Below, piece by piece: positions 10,290 through 20,273 of a DNA stretch of 37,459 bases. Each line of letters begins with the position of its first letter. Position 1 is the first letter of the stretch. The DNA lies in NCBI GenBank assembly GCA_025062235.1, contig JANXAE010000015.1:1-37459 (forward strand), written 5' to 3'. Origin of the DNA: Bryobacteraceae bacterium (GTDB lineage Bacteria; Acidobacteriota; Terriglobia; Bryobacterales; Bryobacteraceae). The notes beneath the pieces are model-generated. The model searched no databases. It saw only the letters and a list, made by a program, of their open reading frames with translations, and had not been told where the DNA came from. A program made the translations under genes and the position numbers.

Positions 10290-12482
10290 GTGACGGACCG
10301 TCGCGTATCCATCCTGCGGGCTCTGACATTCGCGCTCCCGGCGTTGGCCCTCGCTACGGCGCTGGCGGCGGCCGCCCCACGCGTGACGCTCGGGCGCACG
10401 CAGGAGCCGCTGCGCCTGGACGGCCGCCTGGACGAGGCGGCGTGGCGAACTGCCCCCGTGGTGCGCCTGACGCAGCAATCGCCCCAGCCCGGCGCGCCCA
10501 CGCCCTACGAAACCGAGGTCCGTTTGCTGCGCGCCGGGGAACTGCTCTACTTCGGTTTCCTCTGCCGCGATCCGGAACCGGCCAAGATCTCGGTCCGCAC
10601 CTGGCGGCGCGACGGGCAAATGCGGGGCGACGACGCCGTGGGCGTGGTCCTGGACACCTACGGAGACCGGCGCACCGGGTACTTCTTCTTCGTGAATGCA
10701 GCAGGCGCGCGGGCTGACGGGCTGATCTCGGACCCTGAACACCCCTCGCTCGACTGGGACGGCATTTGGGACGCGCGCACGCGACGAACTGCGGAGGGCT
10801 GGACGGCGGAAATTCTCGTTCCTGCGCGGACGCTGAATTTCACGCCGGGGTTGGAAGCGTGGGGCGCCAATTTCCAGCGCTACGTGCCGCGCGAGCGGGT
10901 GACGCTCCGCTGGACGGGCGTCACGTTGGACGCCTTCTTCTACGATCTGAGCCGGGCCGGTGCCCTCGCCGGCGTCGGCGATCTTCGGCAAGGCTATGGC
11001 CTGGAAGCCAGCCCATACTCGCTGGGACGGACGACCGCGCAATTCGGCCCCGGGTCGCGGGCGTGGCAGGGCGCCACCGGCGGCGACGTGACGTGGAAAA
11101 TCACGCCGCAACTGGTGACGGTTTTCACCGCGAACACGGACTTCGCCGAGACCGAGGTGGACACCCGGCAGATCAACCTCACCCGTTTTCCTCTGTTCTT
11201 TCCTGAAAAGCGTGCGTTCTTCCTGGAGGGTCTGAACCAGTTCGAGTTCGGGTTGGGCCTCGGGCGACACTTCATCCCCTTTTTCACGCGCCGCGTCGGT
11301 CTGCTCAAGGGACGGCCCATACCGATCGAGGCGGGCGCCAAGCTGAACGGGCGCATCGGCCGGTGGAACCTCGCGGCCCTCGAGGTTCGTACGCGCGCCA
11401 CCGAGCTGGTACCGGCGTTGAACCTGGGCGCCTTGCGAGCTTCCTGCGATCTGACCTCGCAGTTTCGGGTGGGGACGCTGGTGACACACGGCGATCCCGA
11501 GGGCCTGCGCGAGAATGCCCTGGTCGGCTTCGACGCGGTCTGGCGCACCTCAAGATTTCGGGGCGACAAGAATCTGCTGATCGGCGGCTGGACTGCTTTC
11601 ACGCGGGGCGACCGCAGGCCGGGCCAGCACGGCGGCCGGACCGGTTGGGGATTCAAGCTCGACTACCCGAACGATCTGGTGGATTGCTCGACGACGCTTT
11701 ATCAGGTAGGCCCTGCGTTGGATCCCGCCCTCGGCTTTCTGCCCAGGCCGGGCGTCCGCCATTCGATCTACGGATGCCGCTTGCAGCCCAGACCGGCGCG
11801 TGACGGCTCGCTGGCTTGGATCCGGCAGTATTTCCTGCGCGGCTACTACGAACGGGTGGTGAATCATCTCGGCCAGCTGGAGTCGTGGCGCTATCAGTGG
11901 TCGCCGTTGGGAATGCAACTGGAAAGCGGAGACGAGTTCAAGCTGGAATGGGCGCCGCAGTACGAATTCCTGCCCGCCCCGTTCGCAATCGCACCAGGCG
12001 TGGTGATTCCGCCGGGACCTTATCGCTTCGATCGGGTGGAGCTCGATGCCGAGACCAGCGCGCACCGTCCGCTCCAGTTCGCGACCGAGAATAGCCTGGG
12101 CAGTTTTTACTCGGGCCGGCTGGTCCAGCTTGCCGGCCAGTTGCGCTGGACCTCCCCGGAGGGGCGCGCGCAAATCGGCGTCGGTGCGGAACACAACCGA
12201 GCACGCTTGCGGGAAGGCCGCTTCGTACAGCGTCTGTGGAGGCTGGAAGGCACGCTGGCGTGGAACGCCTATGTCGTTCTGACCACCTTCCTGCAGTACG
12301 ATTCGGAGTCCCGCAACTTGGGCGTGAATACGCGCCTGAGGTGGACGTTCCAGCCGGGCAACGACCTCTTCGTGGTCTGGAATCGTGGCTGGCAGCAGCT
12401 GGTGCGTTCGCCGGGGGAGCTGGCCCTGGCGCCCGAGAGCGAGATGCTTGCCCTCAAGCTCCGCTGGACCTTTCGCCCGTGA
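10290..12482 (+). CDS. CBM9-like/DUF5916 outer-membrane-type protein
   Basis: EPLRLDGRLDEAAWRTAPVVRLTQQSPQPGAPTPYETEVRLL (CBM9-like head) followed by a long beta-rich region with FPEKRAFFLEG (typical DUF5916). Start uncertain; GTG at 10290 precedes a signal-like segment. Confidence 0.85.
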   Translation: MTDRRVSILRALTFALPALALATALAAAAPRVTLGRTQEPLRLDGRLDEAAWRTAPVVRLTQQSPQPGAPTPYETEVRLLRAGELLYFGFLCRDPEPAKISVRTWRRDGQMRGDDAVGVVLDTYGDRRTGYFFFVNAAGARADGLISDPEHPSLDWDGIWDARTRRTAEGWTAEILVPARTLNFTPGLEAWGANFQRYVPRERVTLRWTGVTLDAFFYDLSRAGALAGVGDLRQGYGLEASPYSLGRTTAQFGPGSRAWQGATGGDVTWKITPQLVTVFTANTDFAETEVDTRQINLTRFPLFFPEKRAFFLEGLNQFEFGLGLGRHFIPFFTRRVGLLKGRPIPIEAGAKLNGRIGRWNLAALEVRTRATELVPALNLGALRASCDLTSQFRVGTLVTHGDPEGLRENALVGFDAVWRTSRFRGDKNLLIGGWTAFTRGDRRPGQHGGRTGWGFKLDYPNDLVDCSTTLYQVGPALDPALGFLPRPGVRHSIYGCRLQPRPARDGSLAWIRQYFLRGYYERVVNHLGQLESWRYQWSPLGMQLESGDEFKLEWAPQYEFLPAPFAIAPGVVIPPGPYRFDRVELDAETSAHRPLQFATENSLGSFYSGRLVQLAGQLRWTSPEGRAQIGVGAEHNRARLREGRFVQRLWRLEGTLAWNAYVVLTTFLQYDSESRNLGVNTRLRWTFQPGNDLFVVWNRGWQQLVRSPGELALAPESEMLALKLRWTFRP

Positions 12483-12506
12483 TCGGAGGCCAGGGCCGTT
12501 CCCTTC

Positions 12507-15500
12507 TCAGAACATCAGCCGGAGCGCGAGTTGCACGATGCGCGGATCGTTCGCCTGCGATGGCGTCACCTGCCCGAAGGCAGGCGAAGTCAAGCTGGTG
12601 TTGGGCGCCCCGAAGAACGGCGTGTTCGACAGGTTGAACGCCTCCGCGCGGAACTGCAACTTCATCCGCTCGTAGAGGGGGAAATCCTTGAAGAGCGAGA
12701 AATCGAGGATCGGCGGAATGCGCGTTCGGATTCCGGGCAGCGTGGTGCTGAGCGTGCGGAGCGTGAACGGCGGTTGCTGGATCCAGGCCACGGGCTCGTC
12801 CGGGCTGATGCAGTTCTGGCGCACGCCCGTGGTCAGCACGGTGCAGGTATTGAACCAGCGGCTCATCGTCGGCTTGGACAGTTTCGGGTTCACGCCCGAA
12901 GAGAAAGCGCCGCTCGGTGCGCTCACCAGCGTGCCGGTCATTGCGCGCAGGATGAAGTTGGTTTGCCAGCCGCCCAACAGGTGCCGCGCGAGGCCGCGGC
13001 TCTGGTTGAAGAAAGGCAGCGAATAGCCGCCGCTGACGACGAACATGTGGTTGGGCTCGGACGCCTGGTTGCGTGCGGGCTTTTGCAGCGGATCCTGCTC
13101 GTTGAGGTAGCCGGTCTGGCTCATGGGCTTCGACCATGTGTAGCTGGTGCGGAAATGCAACCCCGCGCTCAGGCGTTTCTCGAGCGAGGCCTGCAACGCG
13201 TTGTAGGAGGTCCGCCCGTAAGGCCACTGCGAGATCGTGATAGTTCCGAAGTGCGGGTAGGGGCGGAGGAGCTGTTGCCTGGGCACCGTTGGCGTGTTGA
13301 AGGCACTGCCCGGCAACAGGCCCGCCAGCGGGTTGGGCACCGGGGTCAGCAGGTCGGAGCCCAGGGCCAAATACTCCACGGGGACGAAGTTGATGTTCTT
13401 CGAGGTTCCGAAGTCGTAGGAGCGGTTGCCTATGTAGGAAACGTCGAGCAGCATCCTGAAGGGCAACTGGTGCTGGAGGCCGAACGAGAACTGCCAGGCG
13501 TTGGGCACTTCGCGCCCGAACCAGGCGGCGCTGATGTTCTGGCCCAGCAGGGTGGCCAACCCGAGCGAGCGGCCGGGGGGCACGATGATCCCGGTGGGGT
13601 ACGGGTTGCTGAGGCGATTGGCCGGGGTCAGGCCGCCGTCGGTTGATGCGACGTAGCCGGTCGAAGTGCTGAAGCCCAGGTTGCCGCCGGTGTCGAAGCT
13701 GGGCATGTAACTCAACCCGAAGCCGCCGCGCAGCACGGTGGAATCGAGCAGGCGATAGGCGACGCCGAAGCGCGGCTGGAGGTTGTTGAGGTCGCGCTGG
13801 AAGGGCAGGCGGTTGTCCTTGTCGGTGAAGAGCAAACCGCCGCGCAGGTCGAGGCCCGGTACTTGCAGCGGGCTCTTGGCGTTGAAGTCGAACCCCCGGT
13901 TCTGGCGATCGTAACGCTCGCTCATGGGCGATTCGTAATCCCAGCGCAGGCCGAGATTCAGAGTGAGCCTGTTCGTGAGGCGCCAGTCGTCGTGGAGGAA
14001 TACGGCCCAATACAGCGACTGGTAGGCCGGCGCGATGTTGTAGGGAACGCTGCCGCTGGCGGGGTAGCCGAGCAGGAAACTGGCGAAGGCGTTGCCGGCG
14101 GCGGCTTCGGCGCGCAGGGCGTCGCGCTGCGTGAAGGCGCGCGTGAAGCTGAACGTTCCGAAGTTGGAGATCGGCATCTGGAAGTTGGCACGCATGACGC
14201 GGAACTCGAACCCTGCCTTGACGGAATGCGTGCGCGCCACGCGGTTGACGGTTGTCGTCACCGAATGGGTGTCGGTGGTGGTGTACTGGCTTTCCGCAGC
14301 AGTCAGCGTGGCGTAATCGGTCACTGCGATGCCGGGGAAGGTGAGCCGGGGCAGTTGCGCCACCAGCGAGGCCGGGAAGCCCAGAGCGGACGGGTCGAAC
14401 TCGTCGCCCGGTCGCTTCAGCCCGAACGGGTGCCGTACCCAGCCGTAGCGATTGTCCCAGACCAGCGTGGGGCTCAGCACGGCAGTCCAGGTGAGCGCGG
14501 CGCCGTAGTTGTTGCGCCAGTGTTTGTAGCCGTAGTCGCCGGGGGGACTGGCGGGGAAGGGGAAGCCCGCGTCCCCTTTGGTCTGCGTTCGCACGTTGCG
14601 CACGAAGCGGCCCATCAATTTGTGGTTCTCGCTCAGTTGCTGGTCCAGGCGAACGGCGTACTGGTTGTAGCTGTCGGTGTCCGTGTTGGGGCTGGCCACG
14701 TAGTTGAAGGCGCCGGTGATCGTGCCGGGCTGGTTGGCGCGCGGCCAGTACGGGATGATCTTGCCGGCCACTGGGTCCATGCGGTTGGAGGGCACGCGGT
14801 TGGCGGGGAAAGGATCGCGCACCCAAGTGCCGCCCACTTGGCGCGTCGTCAACGGGTCATAAACGACGATCGGCTGTCCGTTGGCCTGCAAGGTCTGGGA
14901 GAAATCCCCTTGCCTTTGCAAGTCGGTGGGCACCGTGCCGACGTACGGGTTGGGGTTGCTGTTGCGGATGGCCTCGAAGGAGAACATGAAAAAGGTACGG
15001 TTGCGGCCGTCGTAGAGGCGTGGGATCCAGACGGGTCCGTCCAGTTGGACGCCGGGCTGGTTCCAGCGGTAGACGGCGCGCGGCCGGTTGGCCCAGTTGG
15101 ATTCGAACAGGTTCGCCGTCAACTTGTCGTGCCGGAAATAGTGGAACAGCGAGCCATGCAGTTCGTTGGTTCCGCTCTTGAGGGCCACGTTGATCACGGC
15201 GCCCGAGGTGCGGCCGTACTGGGCGTCGTACACGTTGGTCTGGACGCTGAACTCCTGCACGGCCTCTGGCGACGGCACGAAGCCGACGTAGGTGTGCCAC
15301 CCGCGCTCGGTGGGGGCGTTGTGGACGCCATCGAGCAGGATTTCGTAACGCCCGCCGATGCCCTGCATGGACATTTGCGCGGCCGCACCGTCGAAGGGAC
15401 GGCCGAAGGAGGCTACCTTGCCGGTGTAAAGGCCGCTGTACACGCCGGGCGTGGTCGCGGCCAGCATGAAGGGATTCCTGCCGAGCAGCGGCAGGTCGCG

Positions 15501-15938
15501 AACTTTGGCAGAGTCCACCAACTGGCCCCGGGAGGCGGTGGCGGTCTCCAGTAGCTCGGCTTCGGCCGTCACGGTGACGGTTTCGGTCGCGGCGCCCACC
15601 TCCAGCGTGAGGTCCACCTGAACCTTGGCCCCCACGTGGAGCTGGACCGGCTCGCGCACCGCCTTCTTGAAGCCGGGTGCGGTGGCGGATACGCTGTAAC
15701 GGCCGGGGATCAACAGCGGCGCAACGTAGACGCCGCTTTCGTTCGTGCGGAAGGTTTGCACAACGTTGGTGTCGAGGTTGCGGATTTCGACCGTGGCGTT
15801 GGGCACCACAGCCGCCTGGACGTCGGTGACGGTTCCCGTGATGGTGGCGCGGAATTCCTGCGCGTGGAGGGGCGAAAGCCCGATAAGGAACGTCGCGCAG
15901 GCGAGGATGAGTGCCGGTTGGCTCGCGAATCGCTTCAT
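12507..15938 (-). CDS. Oar-like TonB-dependent receptor with carboxypeptidase-regulatory-like domain
   Basis: MKRFASQPALILACATFLIGLSPLHAQEFRATITGTVTDVQAAVVPNATVEIRN..; plug VYDAQYGRTSGAVINVALKSGTNELHGSLFHYFRHD; C-terminal LALRLMF. AGGAGGTCCCGC-ATG at 15938. Confidence 0.92.
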   Translation of the reverse strand: MKRFASQPALILACATFLIGLSPLHAQEFRATITGTVTDVQAAVVPNATVEIRNLDTNVVQTFRTNESGVYVAPLLIPGRYSVSATAPGFKKAVREPVQLHVGAKVQVDLTLEVGAATETVTVTAEAELLETATASRGQLVDSAKVRDLPLLGRNPFMLAATTPGVYSGLYTGKVASFGRPFDGAAAQMSMQGIGGRYEILLDGVHNAPTERGWHTYVGFVPSPEAVQEFSVQTNVYDAQYGRTSGAVINVALKSGTNELHGSLFHYFRHDKLTANLFESNWANRPRAVYRWNQPGVQLDGPVWIPRLYDGRNRTFFMFSFEAIRNSNPNPYVGTVPTDLQRQGDFSQTLQANGQPIVVYDPLTTRQVGGTWVRDPFPANRVPSNRMDPVAGKIIPYWPRANQPGTITGAFNYVASPNTDTDSYNQYAVRLDQQLSENHKLMGRFVRNVRTQTKGDAGFPFPASPPGDYGYKHWRNNYGAALTWTAVLSPTLVWDNRYGWVRHPFGLKRPGDEFDPSALGFPASLVAQLPRLTFPGIAVTDYATLTAAESQYTTTDTHSVTTTVNRVARTHSVKAGFEFRVMRANFQMPISNFGTFSFTRAFTQRDALRAEAAAGNAFASFLLGYPASGSVPYNIAPAYQSLYWAVFLHDDWRLTNRLTLNLGLRWDYESPMSERYDRQNRGFDFNAKSPLQVPGLDLRGGLLFTDKDNRLPFQRDLNNLQPRFGVAYRLLDSTVLRGGFGLSYMPSFDTGGNLGFSTSTGYVASTDGGLTPANRLSNPYPTGIIVPPGRSLGLATLLGQNISAAWFGREVPNAWQFSFGLQHQLPFRMLLDVSYIGNRSYDFGTSKNINFVPVEYLALGSDLLTPVPNPLAGLLPGSAFNTPTVPRQQLLRPYPHFGTITISQWPYGRTSYNALQASLEKRLSAGLHFRTSYTWSKPMSQTGYLNEQDPLQKPARNQASEPNHMFVVSGGYSLPFFNQSRGLARHLLGGWQTNFILRAMTGTLVSAPSGAFSSGVNPKLSKPTMSRWFNTCTVLTTGVRQNCISPDEPVAWIQQPPFTLRTLSTTLPGIRTRIPPILDFSLFKDFPLYERMKLQFRAEAFNLSNTPFFGAPNTSLTSPAFGQVTPSQANDPRIVQLALRLMF

Positions 15939-16007
15939 GCGGGACCTCCTGAAGCTGCTGCCCCTGACGCTCTCCATTGTAAGCCTTGGAAGCGCCTCCG
16001 CGCGACT

Positions 16008-18287
16008 CTAACGAATCCGTCTGAGCCCGAGCAGCGACAGGCGCGGCGTGACGACGTCCTCGAGCGCCTGCGGATCGCCTGCGGCGGGGCCGTGCCAGAC
16101 GCTGCCGCCGAAGGTGGTGATGTAGATCATGGCGGGATCGGCCGGATCGGGGATCACGCGGTGAGCCCATTTGAAGTTGAAGCCGCGGATGCGCTGCCAG
16201 GACTCGCCGCGATCTTCCGATCGCCACGCCGAGGACTCGAAACCCGCGGCGTAGAGCACGCCGTTGCGCGGATCCACGGTCACGTCGTAGACATGCTGGT
16301 CGGCCGAGAGCACGTTGCGCCAGGTGGCGCCGCCGTCGGTAGAGAGAAAGATGCCGCCGTCCCGCGCCCCTTGGGGCGTGCGGCGGCCCCAGACCGCCAG
16401 ATAGAGGCGCTGGGGGTCTTCGGGGTCAATTGCCAGACCGTTAGGGCCATTCACCCCTTCCGGCAGGGCGATGCGGGTCCAGCTTTCAGCGCCGTCGCGC
16501 GAGCGATACAGAGCGCCGTCGCCAGGGTTGTTGAAGCTACCGTCCTCGGTGCGCCGTGCAACGATCAAGTAGAGCGTTCCTTCGCGATCACGCACCAGCC
16601 GCCAGGCGAAGGGCTCGTTGCCTTCGATCCCTTTGTTCTTGAGCGTCCAGCTCTTGCCGCCGTCCACGGACTTGTAAACGCCGCGCCCGAAGGCGGTCGC
16701 GTAGAGCACGCGGGCCTCGACCGGACTTTCCGGATCGAGCAGGATGTGGGTGACGGCAGAAGGTTCCATGCCTTCGTTGGAGGCGCGCCAGCTACGCCCG
16801 CCGTCCTCGCTCAGGCAGACGCCGCCCTCGTAGGTGGAAGGCGAAGTGGTGCGCCACATCTTCGGGCGAGGCAGGTCGTGGACGCGGCTCATGACGCCCC
16901 AGACCCGGCCTTGCACCTCGGGATCGAACTCGATCCAGTAGGTCGTGTTCCACCAGCGACGCGGGACGCCGTCTATCGAGCTCAGCCAGCTGCGCCCGCC
17001 GTCCTCGCTGCGGAACAGCCCGATGTCGGTGTAGGTGATGAAAATGCGGTTGCCGTCGAAGGGATCGAAGTGCACGCCGTAACTGGTGGTCACGTCCAAC
17101 CCTGTACTGACCCATCCCCTGTCCGGCACGCGGCGCGAGTAGACGGCGTGCCAAGTCTTGCCCCCGTCTGTGGTGCGCATGGTGCGGCCGTAGTCGGTCC
17201 CATAGCAGACGTTGGGATCGCCCGGGGCCACGCCGAGGTTGAAAGGAGGACCGGCCCAGCCTGGCCCGAATCGCTCGCTCAGCCAAGCCTCGCGGATGTT
17301 CTCGGCGGTACGGTTGGATTCCTTCCACACGAGCCGCCAGTTCTTGGCACGATCGTCGCTGCGGGCCACTCCGAACCATTGGACCCCGCTTTCGGTGAGA
17401 CCGCTGTAGGAGAGATACACCGTGTCAGGATGCCTTGCGCTGGTGGCGACGGCCAGCAACTGGGCGCCGGGCAGTCCCGATTGTCGCCAGCTCGCGCCAC
17501 CGTCCTCCGAGATCCAAAGGCTCCGCCCGGACAGGGCGTACACCACCAGCGGCTGGCCATCGCCGGGGAACCCGGCAGAGACGCTTCCGAACGAGCTGAC
17601 TCCCTCGGGCGCGGGGCCCCTTCGCCAGCGGCCGCTCTGGCGCACGGTCACGGTGCGCGAACCGATGACGTAGATGGTGCGATCGTCGAAGGGCGAGGAC
17701 GGGTCCACGTAGATTTGCAACGCGCCGTCCGGCAGGTTCTCCAGCCGGGTCCAGGTAGCGGCCCAGTCCTCGGAGACGTGAAGTGCGCCCTCGATGGCGG
17801 CATAGAGGACTCGCGAGTTGGCAGGGTCCACGGCCAGGGCCGTCATGCGGGGCGCCGGCCGGCCCGAGCTGTAGATCGTGACGGTGGCGTGGTCGTCGGG
17901 CATGAGGATTGCCGTGATGGTAGCGGGATCGGGGTAGACCAGCGACCAGCTCGCCCCCGCGTCGGTCGAGCGCCACAGTCCGATCCCGTAGGCATAGATG
18001 GTGTCGGGCTGGACGGGATCGAAGACGAAGAAGCGCGTGGTCCCGCGCAGGTTGAACATGCGCCAGGATTCGCCGCCATCGTGCGTGAGGTAGGATCCGG
18101 TCATGTCGCACGCCACAAGAACGCGGTTGGGATCGTGGGGGCTGATGGTGGGAAGGAACTGGGCGCCTCCACCGCCGGGGCCGAGAATCCGCCAGGCGTC
18201 CTGACGCGGCGCGCCTTGGCGAGCAACCAGGAGGAGCACAGCGGCGGAGGCTGCTGCGAAAGCGACGAATGCACGCATAAGGGCCAT
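16008..18287 (-). CDS. Secreted Asp-box/BNR-repeat (sialidase/VPS10-like beta-propeller) protein
   Basis: About 12 S-x-D-x-G-x-[ST]-W-like repeats ([39 protein letters not shown] twice, [32 protein letters not shown] and weaker copies); N-terminal signal [19 protein letters not shown]. Confidence 0.9.
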   Translation of the reverse strand: MALMRAFVAFAAASAAVLLLVARQGAPRQDAWRILGPGGGGAQFLPTISPHDPNRVLVACDMTGSYLTHDGGESWRMFNLRGTTRFFVFDPVQPDTIYAYGIGLWRSTDAGASWSLVYPDPATITAILMPDDHATVTIYSSGRPAPRMTALAVDPANSRVLYAAIEGALHVSEDWAATWTRLENLPDGALQIYVDPSSPFDDRTIYVIGSRTVTVRQSGRWRRGPAPEGVSSFGSVSAGFPGDGQPLVVYALSGRSLWISEDGGASWRQSGLPGAQLLAVATSARHPDTVYLSYSGLTESGVQWFGVARSDDRAKNWRLVWKESNRTAENIREAWLSERFGPGWAGPPFNLGVAPGDPNVCYGTDYGRTMRTTDGGKTWHAVYSRRVPDRGWVSTGLDVTTSYGVHFDPFDGNRIFITYTDIGLFRSEDGGRSWLSSIDGVPRRWWNTTYWIEFDPEVQGRVWGVMSRVHDLPRPKMWRTTSPSTYEGGVCLSEDGGRSWRASNEGMEPSAVTHILLDPESPVEARVLYATAFGRGVYKSVDGGKSWTLKNKGIEGNEPFAWRLVRDREGTLYLIVARRTEDGSFNNPGDGALYRSRDGAESWTRIALPEGVNGPNGLAIDPEDPQRLYLAVWGRRTPQGARDGGIFLSTDGGATWRNVLSADQHVYDVTVDPRNGVLYAAGFESSAWRSEDRGESWQRIRGFNFKWAHRVIPDPADPAMIYITTFGGSVWHGPAAGDPQALEDVVTPRLSLLGLRRIR

Positions 18288-18325
18288 CGTACCTCGCCTG
18301 CGGGCGGTCGTGTTATCTTGCGCTC

Positions 18326-19228
18326 ATGGAACTGACCCGGCGCAGCTTGTTGGCTTCGCCAGCGGCAGTCCTGGCGACGCCGACCCGAGAGGCGGCGCGC
18401 CAGCGGATCCGCCTGGCGGTTTCCACTTACTCGTATTGGCACTTCCGCGGTGAACGGTATCCGATCGAGAAGGTGATCGAGGAGGCGGCGCGCATCGGCT
18501 TCGACGGGGTCGAGATCCTGCACCGGCAGATGCGCGACGAATCGCCGGCCTACGTGAACGAGGTCAAGCGGCTGGCGTTCCGCAATTCGCTCGCCCTGGT
18601 GATGCTATCCATTCACCAGAATTTCATTTCGCCGAACGAAGAGGAGCGCCGCAAGGCGATCCGGCACACCGAGCACTGCATCGAGCTGGCTGCGCGCCTG
18701 GGCATCCCGTGCATCCGCATCAATTCCGGGCGCTGGGGCACGATCAAATCTTTCGATGAACTGATGAAGGTTCGCGGCATCGAACCGCCCCTTCCTGGTT
18801 ACACGGACGAGGATGCCTTCCAGTGGTGCATCCAGTCCATCGAGGCGTGTTTGCGCACGGCAGAGAAGTTCGGGGTCGTGCTGGCGCTGGAGAATCATTG
18901 GGGCCTGACCACGCAGCCGGAGAACTTGCTTCGCATTTTCCGGGCGATCCGCTCGCCGTGGTTCGGAATCAACCTGGATACCGGCAACTTCCCGGGCGAC
19001 CCCTATCAGGGCATCGAAATGCTCGCGCCGCACGCGATCATCGTGCAAGCCAAGACGTATCACGGCGGCGGAGAGTGGTACACGCTCGATCTCGACTACA
19101 AACGGATCGCGGCCATTCTCCGGAAGGCCGGTTTTTCGGGTTGGGTCTCGCTCGAGATGGAAGGCAAGGAGCCGCCCGAAACGGCCGTACCCAAGAGCTT
19201 CGCCATCCTCCGGGAAGCCTTCGCCTGA
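18326..19228 (+). CDS. Sugar phosphate isomerase/epimerase-like TIM-barrel protein
   Basis: [110 protein letters not shown]: typical AP-endonuclease-2/xylose-isomerase-like TIM barrel. N-terminus [14 protein letters not shown] resembles a short Tat/signal segment. Confidence 0.88.
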   Translation: MELTRRSLLASPAAVLATPTREAARQRIRLAVSTYSYWHFRGERYPIEKVIEEAARIGFDGVEILHRQMRDESPAYVNEVKRLAFRNSLALVMLSIHQNFISPNEEERRKAIRHTEHCIELAARLGIPCIRINSGRWGTIKSFDELMKVRGIEPPLPGYTDEDAFQWCIQSIEACLRTAEKFGVVLALENHWGLTTQPENLLRIFRAIRSPWFGINLDTGNFPGDPYQGIEMLAPHAIIVQAKTYHGGGEWYTLDLDYKRIAAILRKAGFSGWVSLEMEGKEPPETAVPKSFAILREAFA

Positions 19229-19354
19229 GGGCCGGCTGCGCCAGAGGAGCGCGCCGGACCGGTCACCTGCCACGCTGCTGGGGTCCAGGGAAGAGGCGGT
19301 CGCAGGCGAGCGGTCCGCCAGCTCCCCGGTTGGCCTGCGCCCCGCACAGCCGTG

Positions 19355-19383
19355 TTGACAGGCGGGGGTCGGATTGCTAGACT
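19355..19383 (+). promoter_or_regulatory. Predicted sigma70 promoter TTGACA-N17-TAGACT of the transketolase/kinase operon
   Basis: TTGACA at 19355-19360, 17-bp spacer, TAGACT at 19378-19383; first CDS of a five-gene plus-strand operon follows. Confidence 0.6.
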
Positions 19384-19408
19384 CGCTAGTGGCAATTTAA
19401 AATCGCAT

Positions 19409-19424
19409 CTGCATGAATATGCAA
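19409..19424. promoter_or_regulatory. Palindromic site 1: CTGCATGAATATGCAA
   Basis: TGCAT-N4-ATGCA core shared with three other promoter-proximal sites; 25 bp downstream of the predicted -10 and overlapping the annotated start codon. Confidence 0.75.
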
Positions 19425-20273
19425 CAACTGGCGCGCGTGCCTCCCAGGATCTCCGTCGAGGAATTGCGGCGTCGCGCCTGCGGGATCCGGCGGCGTAGCC
19501 TGCAAATGATCCATCGCGCCGGGTTCGGCCATCCCGGGAGCGATCTTTCCTGCGCCGACATCCTCGCCGTGCTTTACTTCGCGGTGCTCCGCCTCGATCC
19601 CGCCGATCCCCGTCATCCCGGCCGTGACCGTTTCATCCTGAGCAAGGGTCATTCGTCGGCGTCGTATTACGCCACGCTGGCAGCGGCCGGCTTTTTCCCC
19701 GAGCAGGAGCTGGATTCCTATCTCCAGCCGCTTTCGGCGTTCAACGGCCACCCGGACCGCAACAAAGTTCCGGGAGTCGAGGCCAGCACGGGCGCGCTGG
19801 GTCACGGCTTGCCGATTGGCGTTGGGGCGGCGCTGGCGGCGAAAATGGACGGGGCACCCTGGCGGGTCTTCGTGCTGACGGGCGATGGCGAGCTGCAGGA
19901 AGGCAGCAACTGGGAGGCCGCCATGGCTGCCGCGCACCATAGGCTCGACAATCTGGTCCTGATCGTGGACCGCAACCGGCTCCAGCAAGGGGACGCAACC
20001 GAACGAACCGTCCGCTTGGAGCCGCTCGGGGAGAAATTTCGCGCCTTCGGGTGGGGGGTGGCGGAAGTGGACGGCCACGACCACGGGGCGTTGCTGTCGT
20101 TGTTCGAGCGACGACCCCTCCTGGCGGGCCAACCCAGTTGCGTCATCGCGCACACGCTGAAGGGGAAGGGCGTTTCCTTCATGGAGGGCAGGGTCGAGTG
20201 GCACCATGGGCATCTGAGCAGTGAGCAGCTCGCGCAGGCCCTGTTCGAGCTCGGGGAGGCCGGCCTTGACTGA
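19413..20273 (+). CDS. Transketolase, N-terminal (TPP-binding) subunit
   Basis: GFGHPGSDLSCADILAVLYF, RFILSKGHSSASYYATLAAAGFF, TGALGHGLPIGVGAALAAKM, VLTGDGELQEGSNWEAAMAAAHHRLDNLVLIVDRN: split-transketolase N-terminal half with TPP motif. Confidence 0.93.
   Translation: MNMQQLARVPPRISVEELRRRACGIRRRSLQMIHRAGFGHPGSDLSCADILAVLYFAVLRLDPADPRHPGRDRFILSKGHSSASYYATLAAAGFFPEQELDSYLQPLSAFNGHPDRNKVPGVEASTGALGHGLPIGVGAALAAKMDGAPWRVFVLTGDGELQEGSNWEAAMAAAHHRLDNLVLIVDRNRLQQGDATERTVRLEPLGEKFRAFGWGVAEVDGHDHGALLSLFERRPLLAGQPSCVIAHTLKGKGVSFMEGRVEWHHGHLSSEQLAQALFELGEAGLD

Noticed and set aside
11907-11922. GTTGGGAATGCAACT, partial resemblance to the TTGCAT-N4-ATGCAA palindrome
   Set aside because: Only one half-site; lies inside a coding region.
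13863-15554. Plus-strand 563-aa ORF
   Set aside because: Antisense to the Oar-like receptor; Val/Gly/Ala-rich composition without domain motifs.
15636-18335. Plus-strand 899-aa ORF, longer than many real genes here
   Set aside because: Antisense to the receptor 5' end and the Asp-box gene; repeat motifs are clear on the minus strand only.
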